Shown: positions 10,835 to 23,411, counted from the first letter of the stretch. The stretch: DNA of 64,000 nt from Gymnopus androsaceus JB14 (GCA_009733575.1 ML769516.1:65233-129232), one strand, 5' to 3'. Translations and numbers: made by a program. The notes: generated by a model not told the origin, from the sequence alone.

Positions 10835-11726
10835 AACTGTAGTGCCTTGTAAGAATCAAGTGACGGGACTTGAGCTCCGACGACCTTGGCAGCATCATCG
10901 AACTTCCGCATCTGTATCTTCTCCTGAAAGAGCGGGTCTTTCTTGAACTGTTCGACCTCAGAAGGAGAAAAAGGTCATTCCTGATAAATATTATTTAATC
11001 CGAAGAGTTCTCTGGAGCTGTTGAAAAGACGTACCTGCATTGCAAGAGACTGCTTACTAGCCTCACTAAGAGCCTCATTTCACAGCAGTGAGATACCTGT
11101 TGGCGACAATATGGTCCCTGACAAGCTCGCATACTTGCGGAGGGAATCCCAAAGAGGCAAGGTAAGTGCCGCCGATAAGGTCATGTCCGTGTCTACCAAG
11201 ACTCTCCAGAAGGTAGAAGCATCTCCTGACCCACTTTAATATCGTCTTTTCCGATCAACCTCGGATTTGGGCATCGAGAATAGTTTGAGAAAGACTATGA
11301 ATTGTTCTCAGCGATGAGATTGGGTTTCTAAGGAGATAAAACGCACATTTGACCACCATCATGAAGAAGAGCAGCTAGCACCGCTGATTAGAAGAAACAA
11401 GAGTAAGTGTGTATAAATTCTCTCAAGTTATCATGGTCGTACTGGCATCGCTAGTACCTACAAAATGATCAAGGTAAGAATCAGGCACTCGAGAAACAAT
11501 AGCATTGGGGGACAATTTCACCTGCTTCTCGAGCACAATTTGCAGCCTGGAGGCAATGCTCGATTTGTGAAATTGGTTCGCCGATGTAATCTTCCTGGCT
11601 GTAGCAGCCCTAAATGGTTTTGAAGCTATGGACAACAAAGGGACCTACCATGTTGGCTCAGAATGCCAAACAGTATATCGATTCGATTTTGGATTTCAGA
11701 GCTGTAAGCGTTTGTGGTGGACCCAT
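10835..11726 (-). pseudogene. HD-domain oxygenase-like pseudogene, copy B
   Basis: Closely matches the intact HD gene at 4685-5622 along its whole length, but is broken. Eleven bases are missing near 11078-11083 (antisense of the SETSKQS..GYYEAL stretch in copy A), more are missing near 11195-11205, and the first codons are out of frame with the rest. The exon coding the AALLHDCGQ motif is still recognisable near 11350. It sits upstream of the live sedolisin, mirroring copy A. Confidence 0.78.
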
Positions 11727-11749
11727 TGAGTGAGAACAGACTTGTGTGA

Positions 11750-13640
11750 AATTCGTGTACCGTGACGCTGATAGTGCAGAATCCGTGTCGCGACTCAGTT
11801 CTCCAATTAGATTTTTCTCGAGTGGGAGGGTAAGAACTAGGCTAGACGAAGTTGAGCGATTGACAGTACTGAGGCTCTGGTTGTACTTGTGGAACAAGGG
11901 ACGGCCGGAGCGGTAATCGGAACTCAAAAGTTGATTGCCTGCCGCAAGTTCCTTGCTCCGTAACTCCATTCGACTCGTAGTTATGTTTTTATCGTTTATC
12001 GCGTATAACTCGTATCTCGGCCCTCAACGAACTCTTCTTGAATAGACGCTCTCTTGATTTCATCATCCATACGCCTGTTCAATTGAGGCCGTCGCTAAAT
12101 ACTGTTCTCGGAGCAGGGAAAACAGTGTGCGTTGCCTTCTAATATTGGCTGATTAAAGTCTCCTGCAGTAATATCCACTCTGAAGTGTTGCCACAAAGTG
12201 CGAGTTACGGGAGTGGCCCCGTACTGATTTCTTCCATTTTGTTTGAATCTTTGTATTATCCGATCACATCAATCCTGTTCAGCAGCTTGCATTTGAAGAT
12301 GAAGCAGAAGTGTACATAGATTTTGAAGTTGCCGGATCGTTTCTCAAGCGCTGTGGGTCACCATCCTTTTGATCACTTTCTGTTCTAATCGCCTTCTTTC
12401 TCTCAGCACGTTTAGAATACTATGTCCAGCTTAATATCAACATAATTAGGATAGGCTCTGAAGACCCACTGCGCTGCTGTTCCAATGTGTACATATTCCA
12501 TTTAAGAACGAAGCTTAGAACGAGTGAATGGTCTACATCTCCGTCATCATCCGTTCCATAGGAACCCGAAACCGAGAGATGGTTTCTCGCGAAACCCCCC
12601 GAAAGTCGATGCCTCGATAGCAACTTCAAAGGCACTGCTCAAGTTAATTAGCGTATGCACTATCTTGACGTTCTGAAGACCGCGAACGGGCATTCGGGCT
12701 TTCAAGCATCTGCCATTAATCAAGCTGCGGCGAACGATCCAATGAGGAACTGTGGGCGTTTTTGGCCGATGTTTCGATGTTGAACTCAATTTTGGCGTGG
12801 AATTGCAGACCGCAAAGCGGCTGCTCAACTGCCGGCATAGACGCTCTCACGTATCGGCGAAATGATGCTCGGTGTCCTCAATCCGTTGCTTCTACTGTAT
12901 CCTGGGTCTGCGGCACAGCGAGTGATGGACTGGCCGCAGCTGCACTACTCGAGGAGTCTTGGCAAGCTCGTCTTCTCGTAAGTGGTCTAGGTTTAGTTTC
13001 CGGACACTACTTCCATTAATCTTCCTTTGTCGGCGGTCTTCTCGCAGCCGCCTGCGTGCGCCGACGAACGTCACGGTCAATGATGCCTTAAAGTTGACCA
13101 ATCTTGCGACGGAATTCGTAGGATCCCGGTACTGGGTCAAGTATGTAGCTATTCCGGTATCGACTTGCAATGAAACAAACATCTTAGTCTTTAGTCTTTC
13201 TCAGTGAGATGTGGTTGTGCGTTCGAGGACATGACTGCACAGCCTTCGTCGGACATTAAATGGCATGTGAGTACAGTTATCACTCATCACTGTCGTCTAA
13301 AATATCCACAAATTCAGTTAGCGAACTATTCTAGGCTAAATGGAGAATTCGTCGGGCTTACCCAGATCGTTGAATCATTTGAGAGAAAACTACTGCACAT
13401 CTTTCATAGCAAATGCTACAGGTTTCATGGCGATGATTATGATCCCCGTAAAATTATCATGGATATGTGTATCTTCTTCGCTTGTTATGGAAATTTTCCA
13501 CTAAATCGTATTTGATCTATGTAGGTAGGTGGGCGCTCAGCCAGAAATTCACGATACATTGCTTGGTCCGCTGCATTTAAAAATGCATCTTGTCCATCAT
13601 ATTCACGGATACTATTACTACATCAATAGATGAACAACGA
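11750..13640. other. Gene-free block, copy B of the duplicated segment
   Basis: Matches 5650-7440 in patches, ending with a shared stretch (GGGCGCTCAGCCAG..AATTCACGATACATT at 13530-13560 versus 7321-7350). A minus-strand frame at 12547-12828 is more open than its counterpart and shares the segments LINLSSAFEVAIEA and GDVDHS with broken frames in copy A. No family was recognised. It may be a decayed gene or conserved non-coding DNA. Confidence 0.45.
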
Positions 13641-15208
13641 ACTATCCGTCTCAGCATACTCTTCGTCAATGTAAGTCATGGTGAACCTCTGGTCATCTTT
13701 ACTTTGCGTCTGAGCGCTCTATGGACAACATAGCCTTTGGGAAAACAAGCGGGAAACAAAGGGGACCATATAGAGAAGCGCTGCGCCCTCATACATGGAT
13801 GAATTCGGAAGAGATCCTAATTCAATGGCACGGGCCGAATTGAATGAAGACAATCTAGACAAGGATCTGTTTACATGTTTCGTAGTAAGAATGAGTGTTA
13901 GGCCTGCATTACTCTCAGCCAGAAGATAATTCTATCAAGCTTACACAGATCATGGATTGAAGGTGCTGAGCCTAACGCCGTTGTATTGTTGCAAAATGAA
14001 GGTGTAGTTATCCATATGAAAAAAGTCACACCAGTCGGAGCTTAGAACCAGAAAGTGTCTGAGTCAGACGAAACCTCAGAAAACGGTCTAAATAATTAGT
14101 ACCATTGCAAAATTTTAAATCCATGGCGATACTTATACGGGAATTGGTGCATTGATGATGCAAGAGTGAAATACTCAGGACCTTACTTACACTGAGGAAT
14201 CTCGTAAGGTATATTTTTGTGGATTTAGTGGTGGTTCCTCGTCCCTCGATACGTACAGTAAGGCTGTGAAGCAGAAGTAAAGTTGAAGGCTTAGATTTGG
14301 CATAGTTCGCACTGTTAGATATCCTCTAGGAGTCGTTGTTTTTCATTCGGAACGTCGAGCAGGGTTTAGAATATTGCGATGAACCGAGGAAGCGAAGCTG
14401 AGCATATATTCTCGTGCTGCCGAATCCTAAGCAGTCTTCGAGTAAGTACAGTATGGTAGTATTGCGAATTGTGGTTCGAAAAACTGAAAAGGTACCTAAC
14501 GGTTGGATCTTGATTCGGAAGATAGCATTGAGTCATTTCATAAGGATCAACCTATTCCATGACTGGGGTAGGCGCAGCGCAAGGCGAACCTTTTCGTGCA
14601 TTCGTGAAGCGCTATTAGTAAGTACTCCAAAGGATATGCTTGTCCAAAAAGAATGCTGCTCTTCCGTAGCTACATTAAGAGCCAAACTAAAGGTTCGCAA
14701 TAAGCCAGATATTGCACTCCGAATCTTGGCGGTAGTGATCACGTGGCTCTCGCGTTGGACCTCTACCGCGTTTCACGGCTTTCACTCCTTTTGAGCATCA
14801 TTGATGAAACTACCAATGAAACTACCTCGACGACGCAAAGCTGTACATGTCTAGGCCATTTTCAACCGAACCGCTCGTCTCCTAAAATTCCTTCTTGCAT
14901 CCACCTCAAACGAATGTTGCCAGGTTCCGCAGACACTACCGTCACCTACGATAATGATTCAACCTTAATGTCGCTTTGTACAGCTTCTTACTAATTGCAC
15001 TTTTTATGCATTGGATCCCCTTATGCATATCTAGAAACTATCACAGCAATACACTGTATCTGGAATGTGACATCTATATTCTGTCGAGAGGTGCTCAGCC
15101 AAGGTCCCGACGCCGATACAATGTCTATTCCTGTGGAGTTATCCGCTTTCAGGATACGTGACTTTCCTTGACTCAATCTTGATTTCCTTGGGCTTGAAGA
15201 GGTGTAAG
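13641..15208. other. Intergenic stretch without recognised gene
   Basis: Open frames of up to 126 codons (14414-14794 on plus) have no recognisable motif and overlap frames on the other strand. Nothing else was seen here. Confidence 0.3.
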
Positions 15209-15216
15209 TATATAAG
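15209..15216 (+). promoter_or_regulatory. TATA box of the adenylate-forming enzyme
   Basis: TATATAAG lies 49 bases before the ATG at 15265, a usual spacing for a TATA-driven fungal gene with a short leader. Confidence 0.5.
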
Positions 15217-15264
15217 TACGGGTATGGATTTCTCAGATTATCACAAACTCTTTAGCTTTAGCTC

Positions 15265-17147
15265 ATGTCCTCCTCTCTACAAACACATCTCACTATTCTG
15301 AAAGACAGCAGTGAACGTTTCTGCGATCTGCCAGCCTTCAAAATCCCTTCAGAGGACTCGACTTCTAATGGCATCCCTAGATGGGAAATCATCACATTCA
15401 AGCAATTTTACGACGACGTGGAATTGTGCGCTAAATACTGGGCTCACGAACTCGGTACAAAGATTGCCTTGAAATCTGTTGTTGGATTGTGGTATGTATC
15501 TTCAGTTCGTCCAATGAGTCTCGCTGAGCAAATCCTTCTACTAGGATTGGAGGTCTCACGTACTCCGATATAGTACACATCTACGGGGTTTCAAGAGCGG
15601 GATATGTCCCACAATTATTCAGCCTCCGTCTTCCCAACCCCATCGTAATATATGAGCTATTATCCAAAGCGGGTGCATCGGCTCTCATTTGCGATTCAGT
15701 AACCTCTGGTTTTGCCGTCGGTGAAACCCCGGTTCCGGTCTTGCGAGCACCCTCATTCTCTGAAATCGACCCCACTCTGTACATGGGACCGACTCCTGCA
15801 TTACCTTCGTGCGAACCCTCAGAATGCGCATTTGTCTTTCACACGAGTGGTTCGACTTCAGGAAGCCCAAAGCTTGTACCTTGCAACTATAGATGGTTGG
15901 ATGCTGTAGCGCGTAAAAACAGCCAATTGTGTATACCCAGAGATTCAAGCAGGCAGGATGTTAGTACTTGGATGTAAGTTTAGTAGAATCGATCTTCATG
16001 GTCCAATTTATTAACGCTTTTTTGCAGTGGAAGCATGTGTCACATTGGTCAAACAACATGTATGTCCAATATCTTCAGTTGTGTATTAGTCGCTAACTCG
16101 GTTACAGTGCTTATTTCCCTCATGCAATATGGAACTTGCATTGTACAGCCGAAGCGAATGCCCTTTTCGACGGAAGAGCTGATTGACATGATCAAGTATC
16201 TGTAATCTCAACCGACTATGGCAATTCGCCTCATTCTTCTCCGTGCATCTTAGAGCGGCGCGCAAAGATCCCAGTCTGTTGTCTCTTCTTGTGAACCTGG
16301 AGGAGGTGACAACTACTGGCTTGGCGCTCTCTCAGGAGGACGAAGCTTTCGCGTACAACTCCGGTATCAAGCTAAGGTACATTTTCCTCGATTTTTCAAT
16401 TTAAGCTACTTCTCACAGTTTCACAGAACTTATTCGGAAGTACAGAATGCGGAGCTTCAACTCTCTTGTCAATTGGTGGTAATGACCCCAACAACCGCCA
16501 CCATCTTCGACCACTGCAGGGCCAGTCATATGCCTTTGTTCCCATTCAATCCGACAGCACCCAAGATCATCAGTCAACCGCACGTCTCCTCGAGTTTATC
16601 GTTCTGGCAGACTCTGGTGATTGTCCAGATGTGTCCCTGAGGCAGGCTGACGGTCACTTCCACACTGGTGATCTCTTCCAGGAGGTCGGACCCAATAGCT
16701 ATATCTTTGCTGGAAGGGACGACGACTGGATCAAGACTGAGAACAGCCTGCGATGTGACACCAAGTAAGTTTCGTATACATCAGTTGACGATGTGTTATC
16801 CTAATCTATCATTTATTAGATCTATTGAGGACAACGCACGGGCTATGTGTGGGGCATTGATATCAGAATGTATCGTCGTTGGCACAGGTCGTCCCTCCCC
16901 AGTTCTGTTCATTGAGACAGAGGCGAAGATGGACGAATCAAAGCTAAAAAGGGAGATATTCCGTAAAATCCGGCAATTTCACTCCCGGCGGTACATCCAC
17001 GAAAGCATTACCTCGGCCAAGATGATCTTGGTGGTTCCAAAAGGTAGCTTGCCGCGAACTGCTTCGAAGGGCAACTATTCGAAGAAAGCGGTTGAAGAAA
17101 CATACCAAACTCAACTGGACGAGCTGTACAACGTTTCTCGCTCATAG
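15265..17147 (+). CDS. Stand-alone adenylate-forming enzyme (NRPS-like A domain), with one or two frame breaks
   Basis: Reading through exons gives an ANL-superfamily adenylation domain like those at the N-terminus of fungal adenylate-forming reductases. The P-loop-like core motif FHTSGSTSGSPKLVP is near 15838-15885, LFGSTECG near 16431-16455, and the FHTGDLF motif at 16658-16680. The C-terminal lysine region GSLPRTASKGNYSKKAV is near 17043-17091. There is no carrier-protein or reductase domain before the stop. Exon 1 ends at 15491, and the spliced frame continues WIGGLTYSDIVHIYGV. Two spots break the frame: near 16198-16206, where one extra base separates DMIKY from LNRLWQF, and at the intron before NLFGSTECG. 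A splice using GTATCT at 16196 and a TTAG near 16253 would keep the frame but remove a conserved helix. It could be an indel error or a dying gene. Confidence 0.7.
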
Positions 17148-17842
17148 TGGACGACTCCTTGAACATTATTTAATGACTTTTATTTATTAGAATCTCCTAT
17201 TATTGTATTCATATTTTCAGGCATTCGGATGTATTTTTACTCTACCTTGCTTATACCTTACAACGTTGACCGGTATAATTTATATCCTATCCTAACCTTA
17301 CTTACTATTTAGCGTTATTTTACAAGTAGATAATAAATAATTCGACGCTATGCTTTACTTTTCTGTTCTTCACATTCAGAATTTCAGATAAAGGCATCTT
17401 CTTCGGGACGCTGATTCGAACGTAATCTCCTCTGAAGCGCTTCTTCCCTAGTAGCTCTTTAACTTGGAATCGGCTGGACTCTTTCCCCATTCTGCTTCAA
17501 GACCGCATTGATAGTTGATATTAATGCACCCGAAACCGAGGCACTGTAAAGCCATGCACAGGCAATAATTACGCTACAAGAATTCATGTGCATTCACTTA
17601 CTACTGCTTCAAGTCCGCGTTGGAAGTTAATATTCATCAATCTGTCCGAAACCGATGCACTGTGGCTTCTCAGCCATGCACTAGCGCAGGCAATTTACGC
17701 TACAAGTATTCTTACTATTCAGAGCTAGGCTGGAACTTGAAAGGAAAAAACCAGAGTCAAAAGTCCATGTCGTTTTCGTTTGACACTGCAGTGTAGACAA
17801 CAACGATGTTTGCAATAATCGTCTATAAATATTCTTTACATA
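17148..17842. repeat. Tandem direct repeat of about 110 bp inside an intergenic spacer
   Basis: A unit beginning GCTTCAAG at 17494 is repeated from 17605. Both contain CCGAAACCGA-GCACTGT, AGCCATGCAC and GCAAT-TTACGCTACAAG. The second unit is longer by about 15 bases. The remaining spacer holds no gene. Confidence 0.65.
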
Positions 17843-18435
17843 CTAGTACATACTAGTACTTATTCTATTTCTCTCCATCTTAGCCCTCAATATTGGCCGC
17901 TGATTCTCAAGAGCGACCTCGGCATTTTTCGTAGCATCCTTGTGGGCCTTGTGCTTGTCAATAAAATCAAGCTGAAAATTAAACGTGTGATTAGGATACG
18001 GGTTTGGATACACTTGAACCCAGGGACTCACACCCTTGGTTTCAATAATACGATCGACAAAAGCGCCGGAAAATGCAGCACTAAAGGTGCATTTTAGCAT
18101 TTTTCTCCTGTAATGAAGGGGGGGATACATACATGAGTTCTTTTGCCTTTGCATGAGAGTCGGGTTTGCCATTATCTTCACAATGTTTCTCGTATGCTTT
18201 GGCCGCCTATTGACGCGGTCGTTTGATAATATTCTTGCTCGCAAAACTATCTTTTAAATGTTGAACCTACCTCATAAGACGCAGCTGCAGCGAGTAGCTG
18301 ATGAGAGATCTCGGATTTATGGGGCGCGTTTTCAACCTAGAGTATGGCGTTTAATTAGCGACTACAAGTCATTGAATTTGGACATACCTCTTGATGAGCG
18401 TTGGCCTCGTCGGATTCAGTGTGGAATAGTCCCAT
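17843..18435 (-). CDS. CipC-like stress protein (DUF3759)
   Basis: Five exons (18435-18388, 18336-18271, 18206-18133, 18080-18032, 17971-17843) join into a 121-residue protein without any break. It starts MGLFHTESDEANAHQE, continues HKSEISHQLLAAAASYEAAKAYEKH, then NGKPDSHAKAKEL and SGAFVDRIIETKG, and ends in a Lys/Ala-rich helix. This order is the DUF3759 signature of the fungal CipC family. These are small, soluble, probably helical proteins named after a concanamycin-induced Aspergillus protein; the family is often seen raised under stress, but its biochemical role is unknown. All four introns have GT-AG ends. It converges with the adenylating enzyme gene. Confidence 0.85.
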
Positions 18436-20708
18436 ATTGTAGAATTTGTGTTCGAAGGATTGAAGATATCCTACTGCAGTCGACCTTATCTGACCTTTAT
18501 AGTAGAAAGAGCCATGACGTCGCGTCATTGGTCAATATCGTTTCTATCTTGGACGCAAAGGCAATACCATATTCATTTTTTTACCGAACACCCGAACAGG
18601 ATAACGGCGCATTCGTTCATTCATTGAGTTCGACTGACGTCCGGGGGTAAGTATCTGGCAATGGCTGTGTCAGAGCAAGAGATAATCGATAAGCACTCAT
18701 TGTATGTGATTGAAAGATGTAAGAGCGGAAGGGAAGGAGACCCATAGTCAACCCAAAGTGCAGATAGAAAGAAAGCGATTGTAGACCGTGACCTATGGAA
18801 ATCTCGTTCCCCTTCTTGGCTTGGTCATTCGAATGTCATCCTGGAACTTGCCCCCTCTTTCCACTGACAACTACCAGCAGCTACCACAGAAGCGAATCAA
18901 CATCATCTAGTCAAATGGCAAGGCTATGAACGGGCGTAGCAGTACTGGGTACGCCCGAGGCCCTTGACATTGATCAATTGCCGTTGCGCGGAATAACTCA
19001 CGAGTCTCTTCCTTCCGCTAGCAAACACCGTCATTCGAACAATGTACGAAATCCCTCCTTCGCACGCAATTCCCTATTGCATCGGCGATGGTAAAGACCC
19101 GAAGACCCAGAGAGTCGGGGCAGAAAAAGTACCGTTTATATCTGTAATTTGAAAATGACACGATAAGCGACAATAAAAAACAGAGATAGCGGAGGATAGT
19201 AATGAGGTATGTACATTGTACATGAGTCGTTTGTTCCTCTTTCGCGTTGGCGTTGACGATGGCGATCTAGACGTCGTCTGGTCGTGTAGATATAGCGTGG
19301 CGACTGATGTAAGCTTGTAAGAGGGTATTTACAAGCCCATATTCCGCGTCAACGATGTGTCCGTTTTGATGGTGTGCTCGAGAGATGACTTAGTAAAATC
19401 TCTTTCCGACCATAACCCTTAGCATATGTATTGAGCATGGTGGCAGTATCCCTTATTCTCGGTGGAGAATAAGGGATAGTTTTTAGATGGGGTGAAACCT
19501 GGGTGAAACGTTACGATGATGATGGTCGGATGAAAAGTGCACTAGCGCTCGCTAGCGTCTATTTTATTTTATCTCCCGTTCTGAGTCGAATCGAATCGCC
19601 ACCTCAGATAGTGTCGTATTCTTATCTGAAGATACACAATTCAAAAACCGTTAAGTCCTAGTTGATTCCTTCCTGTATCATGTTTCATCAAAGCTCACGA
19701 GAGCGCTTTTCGATTCAAAATCTATTCCAAGTTGACCTCCTTCGGGGAAAGACCTGATTGAAGGGGCAAGAAATGTTCTAATTCCGACCTGAAATCGAGG
19801 AAATATGCATGAAACGCGATGCCGTTTGAAAATGCAGTGGATCGCTAGCCTGAGGTTATAGGTAAGTACATCTTATGCAAAACTACTGTCGAAAAATAAA
19901 GGATTTGATTCTCCGATAGTACGTCGAAGCAGATCAGTCGATGCTGGGATCGCACATCTTTGAAGAGTGTCACATAGAGAACGACGAAGGTGAAACTTCT
20001 ATCGCTTTCTGAGTCACTTTTCATCCGCTTACATTTACGAGTAGATCCATTCACAGCAGTGATTGCGGAGGCCCAGTATCTCAGTAACAGAGCGCGTCGC
20101 GTGAAAACGTCCTTTACATATCGATATCTGATGAAGGCAAACTCAAGTTGCCGCAAAGCAGCAATCGTGAATCACAATAATTTGGAGCACAATGGGCTCA
20201 TTCACTTGAGACTCGTCTCACGCTTTTGTCGCATCTCATCTCCCTCTTAAACTCAGAGCCAGCCCTCTTCTCTCTCTAGAATCCCCCGATGATGTTCGGC
20301 TTACTATGGTCCATCCATCATAGTTGATTCCTCAGCAAGTCTCAACTCGTGTATATCAGTCTACACTCTGACATCGGTTTATAGAACGGAACGGAACGAC
20401 CAAACTAAAACGATAAGAAAACAGGACGAGTGCGCGGGGAGTACGTACGTGTACAAAGAAACACAGAGATAAGTGGTCGTGAACAAGAGATGAGTGCTTA
20501 TAGAGCAATCCAAAAAATCGACAAAGAAGAGACAACACGGATATAGCGAAGAGAACGATGGAGAACTAATAAAGAAAACTAGTTATACAGATTACGAAGA
20601 ATCGATTGAAAAGCAAAGCATAGCGAGACAATGGGGAAGCGAGAAGGAGAAAGAATTCTACAGCGACTCGAGGTCAGCGCCATCTACTCATCTCCCATCA
20701 TCTCCTCG
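18436..20708. other. Long intergenic stretch with one perfect hairpin
   Basis: No gene recognised over about 2.2 kb. At 19448-19477 a 13-base perfect inverted repeat (ATCCCTTATTCTC, loop GGTG) could form a hairpin; its role is unknown. Short frames at 19845-20250 overlap on both strands and show no motif. Confidence 0.4.
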
Positions 20709-21474
20709 CTAACGATCTTCTCCATAATATCTTCCTCGACGCCGCCACTTAGACGATTGAGCTTCAGCTCCCACAGCGTCGACGATCTTAGTAGGACGCT
20801 GTATGGGTTTGGGATACTGACGAGCTTCAGGCCGTGGGACTACGGGATCAGGCTGGCTCACGCGAAATGGGCCAGTAATATTCGCATTCCACGTCGTCAT
20901 CTGCAGGCATTCCGAAGGGGTCGAAAATGAAAGGCTCAGGGCTCCAGGGGAAGAGGTCGGGGAAAAGGTCGGGCCCGTCGACGGGAACTCATGTTGAGCG
21001 GGATTCACTTCCGTCTGCGTCGCATAATATCCGGGGTTGCTAATTTTTTCCTGAAATTAACAAACTTCGAATATTAGGCGTTGTGGGCGAGAGAAATTCA
21101 GTGAAACGTACTGGTTAGTTATACCAGGGCATATCGTAGGATCCATATGAGAGCAAACTCTCGCACGTAATGCTGATTCCAGTGGGATATTCGATGACCT
21201 TCGTCACACCGCTCGAGTAAAGTGGGGGAGTCGAGTAGTCTGGATAGCGAGGTCGGGTCGCCGCAGTGGGACTCCAAATACTCGTGCTGACAAGTTCAAT
21301 CGGTTTTCTGGTAGTCCTAACCTCTTTGCCTGTCCAAATTCCCAGCCGAGACTAGACGGAGAATAATCAGCCGCCACTCAGTCTCGTGCGATGCCACAAA
21401 TACCTTGGGAGGATGTAATCATTATAGACTTTAGATTGGGGCGGGTCTTGGGCATAGGTCTCGGATGAACTCAT
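20709..21474 (-). CDS. Hypothetical protein, Pro/Thr/Ser/Tyr-rich, frame uncertain
   Basis: The minus strand shows a plausible start, MSSSETYAQDPPQSKVYNDY at 21474, followed by an exon rich in Pro, Thr, Ser and Tyr that includes the segment WSPTAATRPRYPDYSTPP. A last exon contains NITGPFRVSQPDPVVPRPEA and ends at 20709. Exon 2 runs into an in-frame stop just before a good GTACGT donor near 21109-21114, so the join to the last exon needs either a one-base correction or a different splice. No known domain was recognised and no signal peptide is seen. Low-complexity composition suggests a disordered or regulatory protein. Confidence 0.4.
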
Positions 21475-22220
21475 GTTTAATTTGTTGGTTGATAGTCGAG
21501 TTGAGTGGCGAGATGAAGTGTAGAGTAAAGAGAATTGAACAATTGCGCAACATAGGAGTGCCCTTTATACCTTGCGCATCATGTGCTGAATGCATGGACC
21601 AGTCCTTTGTCCACCTAATGTGTACTTCACACCGGAAAGGAAAAATTAAGGTCTACCAAATTGCCCCCCGAATTATTGCGATAATCTACAAATGGGATAT
21701 CCGCTATCATGTGATTATTCACACGCCATACATGGCTTATCCAGAGACACGTGCATCTTTCAATTGCAAAATAAGGTCTACCGAATTTTTTCCCTTTCCC
21801 GTGTGCTTGTTACATACAGATAACTCCTTTCGCGTTGACCCCACACAAGCAGGTAACTAGCATGATAATCCCATGGTTAGTCAAAGCAGTGGTGCCGTAA
21901 ACATCATGTTGATTTGCTCCCATTGTGGTATGACAGACACACTGTTCCCAAAACGGATGATAAAAACAGCTTTGACTTTCCCATGAGCGTTTCCTTTTGA
22001 TCGGCAAAACCAATTTCCTTGATTCTACTTATTGGAAACGGTTATCCAGAGGATATTACTTGAACACCGTTCTGCTGCAATGGCGCGCTGCAATTGTCAT
22101 ACATGTTAGCGTTGTGGGTGAGAATTGAATAGACGTCATACTAGCGTCGACACCGGAGCAGGTTGGGAGAAGGGTGATGTAACATAGATGTTAATACCCT
22201 TCATTTAGTCTCAGACCACC
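21475..22220. other. Intergenic stretch upstream of the epoxide hydrolase pair
   Basis: No gene recognised. A plus frame at 21465-21860 is without motif and contains a short direct repeat (AAGGTCTACC at about 21648 and 21773). The last 130 bases, including GTGAGAATTGAATAGACGTC near 22118-22137, recur at 23311-23337 upstream of the second epoxide hydrolase copy and probably hold the duplicated promoter. Confidence 0.35.
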
Positions 22221-23262
22221 ATGTCATCCACCCAACTCCCTTTCAAAATATCTATTCCAGAATCCAAGCTCGACATCCTCCGTCAAAAACTCGCTCTAGT
22301 CTCGTTTCCCGACGAATTGGAAGGCGCTGGATGGGATTATGGTGTCCCTTTAGCAGATATCAAGCGGCTGGTTGCTCGTTGGAAAGACGGGTACAATTGG
22401 AGAGCTGAAGAAGCTAAGTTGAACGAAGAACTTCCTCAATTTACTAGGGATATTGACGTGCATGGGTTGGGACAATGAACATTCATTATGTTCACAAGAA
22501 GAGCCAAGTGGCGAATGCGATTCCGCTGCTGTTCGTTCATGGATGTAAATGGTTTGTGCACTCGCTGAAATTATTGACTCAAACTCTTTTTAGGGCCCGG
22601 AAGCTTCATCGAAGTTCGGAAAATCCTACCACTTCTCGTTCAATCTTCACCGAATTCGAAATTTCCTAGTTTTCATGTCGTGGCGTTTAGTTTACCTGGT
22701 CATGGCTTCTCGGAAGGTGCTCATAAACGCGGATTTGCCACTGATCAATATGCGGAGGTAAGTTCTACTCCATATACTTTTGTCATTACACCGTAAATCT
22801 CGAGTCGTTCATAAGAAATTTAGGTCGGTCATAAACTAATGCTTGCTTTGGGTTACGACGAATACGGTTGGTCTGATTTGATTTTATGCGTGATATTGTT
22901 ACCAATTTTTCTCTCTAGTCACCCAAGGAGGAGACTGGGGATTTGTCGTCAGTTGTTTTGTTTTCTTACAAGACCCGTCTAATCCGCAACTTGAACGAAC
23001 AGATTACACGGACTATCGCCCAGAAATATGGCGGAAAACATAGTAGAGCCTGGCACGTTAACTGGCTTACGTATGATCTCTTCGTTACGGTCAATCGATT
23101 CAAACTAACAACTGTCGTACGTTAGTGCTCCTCCTCTTCAATTTTGGTTAAATCCCATCCTCTATATTCAACATCTAATTACACCCTATACTGCTGCTGA
23201 AAAAGCGGGATTGAAACGAACAGAGTCGTTCGATAGGGAAGGCCGAGCCTATTCCCAGTATT
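22221..23262 (+). pseudogene. Epoxide hydrolase pseudogene, truncated tandem copy 1
   Basis: Nearly identical to the start of the intact gene at 23412: the same ATG context and the EHN-type N-terminal segment ([29 protein letters not shown]). One T is missing after HGL (near 22467-22470), which ends the frame at 22478. The copy stops near 23262, shortly after the segment TAAEKAG, so the C-terminal third, with the catalytic His, is missing. Introns match those of copy 2. Confidence 0.82.
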
Positions 23263-23411
23263 GCTTGGCTTGGACATCGCTCGCAATGGACGCGCTGCAA
23301 TATTGGCGTTGAGGGTGAGAATTAAATAGACGTCATAGGGTCGGCACCGGAAATGGTTGGGAGAACTTGGGTGATCTGGTGATTTGTAACTACCCTTTCA
23401 TTCAGACCACC

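Noticed and set aside
14414..14994. Possible genes at 14414-14794 and 14743-14994
   Set aside because: Short, no motif, opposed by other frames and without convincing splice partners.
21465..21860. 131-codon plus-strand frame
   Set aside because: No family signal; it begins in the promoter of the divergent hypothetical gene and includes a short direct repeat.
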